From Agitococcus sp. (GTDB lineage: Bacteria; Pseudomonadota; Gammaproteobacteria; Pseudomonadales; Moraxellaceae), in contig JAUSLJ010000013.1 of NCBI GenBank assembly GCA_030646715.1, positions 186,001-250,000 on the forward strand: a stretch of 64,000 bases of DNA, in the 5' to 3' direction. Positions 62,960 through 64,000 of this stretch are shown in pieces. Below the pieces are notes generated by a model. The model was given only the letters and a program-made list of their open reading frames with translations. It was not told the origin of the DNA and did not search any database. Positions within the stretch are counted from its first letter, which is position 1. Each line of letters begins with the position of its first letter. The position numbers were made by a program, and so were the translations under genes.

Positions 62960-64000
62960 TTATTTTGAAATGTCATTGTAGCAACTTTTTTCAAAGTTGT
63001 CGTGATTTGAAGACCAAAATCGGGGATTTATATCCTCAGCAATAATGCTAGTTTTAGGCCTTGATTGATAGCACGAAAGGCTTTGATAGTTAATCGCTGC
63101 AAATACACCTGCATAAATGAAAAGACTTAATCGTATGGCAGTACATAAAAATATATTTTTTGGGATGGTTTTTTCTTCATAAGGTGAATGATGTGAGATA
63201 ATTAAAGCAATGACCAATATAATATAAAGTTGGCTTAGGGGATAGATGTGATTTCCTCCGAATAAACTGTTTATAACGCAGGCAAGTAAAGAAATACTGA
63301 GATAAATATAGTTAACGCTACTATTGTCAATTTTGGTTAATTGAGAGAGTTTATTAAACCAACGATAGAAAAGTACAGAAAACATCAAAAATACGATCAA
63401 AAGTACAATAACGCCATATTCAGACAGTATTTGTAAGGGTAGGTTGTGTGGGTGTGCGCCTACTAATTGCTTAATATTAGGTATTTTATAAAAGCTGTCA
63501 CCACCAGTGCCCCATATCAAATGTGTCGATGCCGATTGTAAGGTTTTTAAATATATATCAAGCCGCCCATTGGAGTAATCGTTTCGCCTAAAATTGTTGA
63601 AGTCCCAAGGTAGGATTGCTTGCACAATAAAGTTGCACAATAAGCATGCGCTAATGACGAGGAAGTATTTTTTAATATGAGTGCTTTGGGATGGGCTGAT
63701 TAAATAAACCATGATGACAGAAAAAAACAGACTGAGAATTTCGGCTCTACCCCCCGAAAAAAACAATAAAAAATGACTAACTGCTGTATATAGCATGAGT
63801 GACTTTTGGTTTTTATTGGATTTGATTGTTATTAAAAATATAAGAGGTAAAAATATAATTAAAAAATCGCCATAAATTCTTGGGTTGTTAAAGTTGTTAT
63901 ACCAACTTGTAAAAACGCTTATATCTTGTATGCTGTAAGCGGACAGAAACTGCGCACTAATATTTATTAAGAAAATAATATGTGTTAAAGAAATAAAAAA
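62960..64000 (-). CDS. O-antigen ligase/PglL-like membrane protein, 5' end cut by window end
   Basis: The frame is open from 62960 to the window edge (347 codons), including 68 codons upstream of the first ATG (63796) with no stop, so the true start is outside. Hydrophobic segments run throughout. Family marks are NNPRIYGDF, GGRAE, WGTGGDSFY and GAHPHNLPLQIL, where the HPHN block is typical of PglL/TfpO-type O-oligosaccharyltransferases and Wzy_C ligases. A role in moving glycan to pilin or lipid A-core is inferred; which cannot be told. Confidence 0.78.
   Translation of the reverse strand, partial: FFISLTHIIFLINISAQFLSAYSIQDISVFTSWYNNFNNPRIYGDFLIIFLPLIFLITIKSNKNQKSLMLYTAVSHFLLFFSGGRAEILSLFFSVIMVYLISPSQSTHIKKYFLVISACLLCNFIVQAILPWDFNNFRRNDYSNGRLDIYLKTLQSASTHLIWGTGGDSFYKIPNIKQLVGAHPHNLPLQILSEYGVIVLLIVFLMFSVLFYRWFNKLSQLTKIDNSSVNYIYLSISLLACVINSLFGGNHIYPLSQLYIILVIALIISHHSPYEEKTIPKNIFLCTAIRLSLFIYAGVFAAINYQSLSCYQSRPKTSIIAEDINPRFWSSNHDNFEKSCYNDISK

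Overview
The window is chromosomal DNA from an AT-rich gammaproteobacterium. The gene set points to the Moraxellaceae, perhaps an Agitococcus- or Alkanindiges-like lipid-using genus. That placement is an inference from gene content: a Marinobacter/Acinetobacter-type alcohol-forming fatty acyl-CoA reductase, the large-form isocitrate lyase, an acyl desaturase paired with its reductase, ornithine-lipid genes, and a type IV pilin with pilin-glycosylation-type neighbours. No rRNA, tRNA, CRISPR array, complete insertion sequence or prophage was seen. Both ends cut through genes.

Layout. 1-8.6 kb is a lipid block: olsBA for ornithine lipids, two metal- or NAD-dependent enzymes, a Tat-exported FecR-domain protein, a ferritin-like diiron protein, BolA, SirB2, an Uma2 nuclease and a 658-residue fatty acyl-CoA reductase. 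Three genes of this block (SDR, diiron protein, reductase) share a 16-bp dyad upstream. 8.8-12.2 kb holds an orphan ParA, a lytic transglycosylase, a 604-bp gene-free region with a DnaA-box-like pair, and an SpmA/SpmB-type membrane protein. 12.2-17.5 kb is a hybrid kinase, a LuxR-type regulator and a 904-residue lipoprotein of unknown role. 17.6-25.1 kb runs ttcA, an Ala-rich helical protein, a methyltransferase, a tiny DUF2256 gene, an ABC exporter and a PAS-rich hybrid kinase. 25.3-28.0 kb is isocitrate lyase with a divergent LysR regulator.

28.5-34 kb is housekeeping: clpS-clpA, bacterioferritin and its ferredoxin (Fur-box controlled), infA and nth. The complete rnfABCDGE electron-transport operon (33.5-38.8 kb) reads into nth. 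39-46 kb carries an amidase, two alpha/beta hydrolases, mobA and the tsaB-uppP-rsmJ operon. 46-54.9 kb holds a periplasmic metallo-beta-lactamase-fold enzyme divergent from a MerR regulator with a textbook long-spacer operator, DUF3565, plsB, corA, tesB and a desaturase/reductase pair. 55-64 kb holds a patatin lipase, a STAS/phosphatase/Hpt module resembling HsbA-HsbR-HptB, two type IV pilins (one with a sigma-54 promoter), a SEC-C/TPR/O-GlcNAc-transferase-like protein, darP and a truncated O-antigen-ligase/PglL-like gene.

How it fits together. Acyl chains are made, moved and stored: PlsB and OlsBA build membrane lipids, the desaturase and TesB adjust acyl-CoAs, the reductase makes fatty alcohols, patatin and the hydrolases release acids, and isocitrate lyase allows growth on the acetyl-CoA produced. 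The surface end combines pili, probable glycosylation and a biofilm/motility-type partner-switch module.

The most unusual non-coding signals are a family of about 95-bp structured repeats, with compensatory changes between copies, lying upstream of clpS, clpA and tsaB; the shared dyad of the lipid block; and several GC-rich REP-like palindromes.
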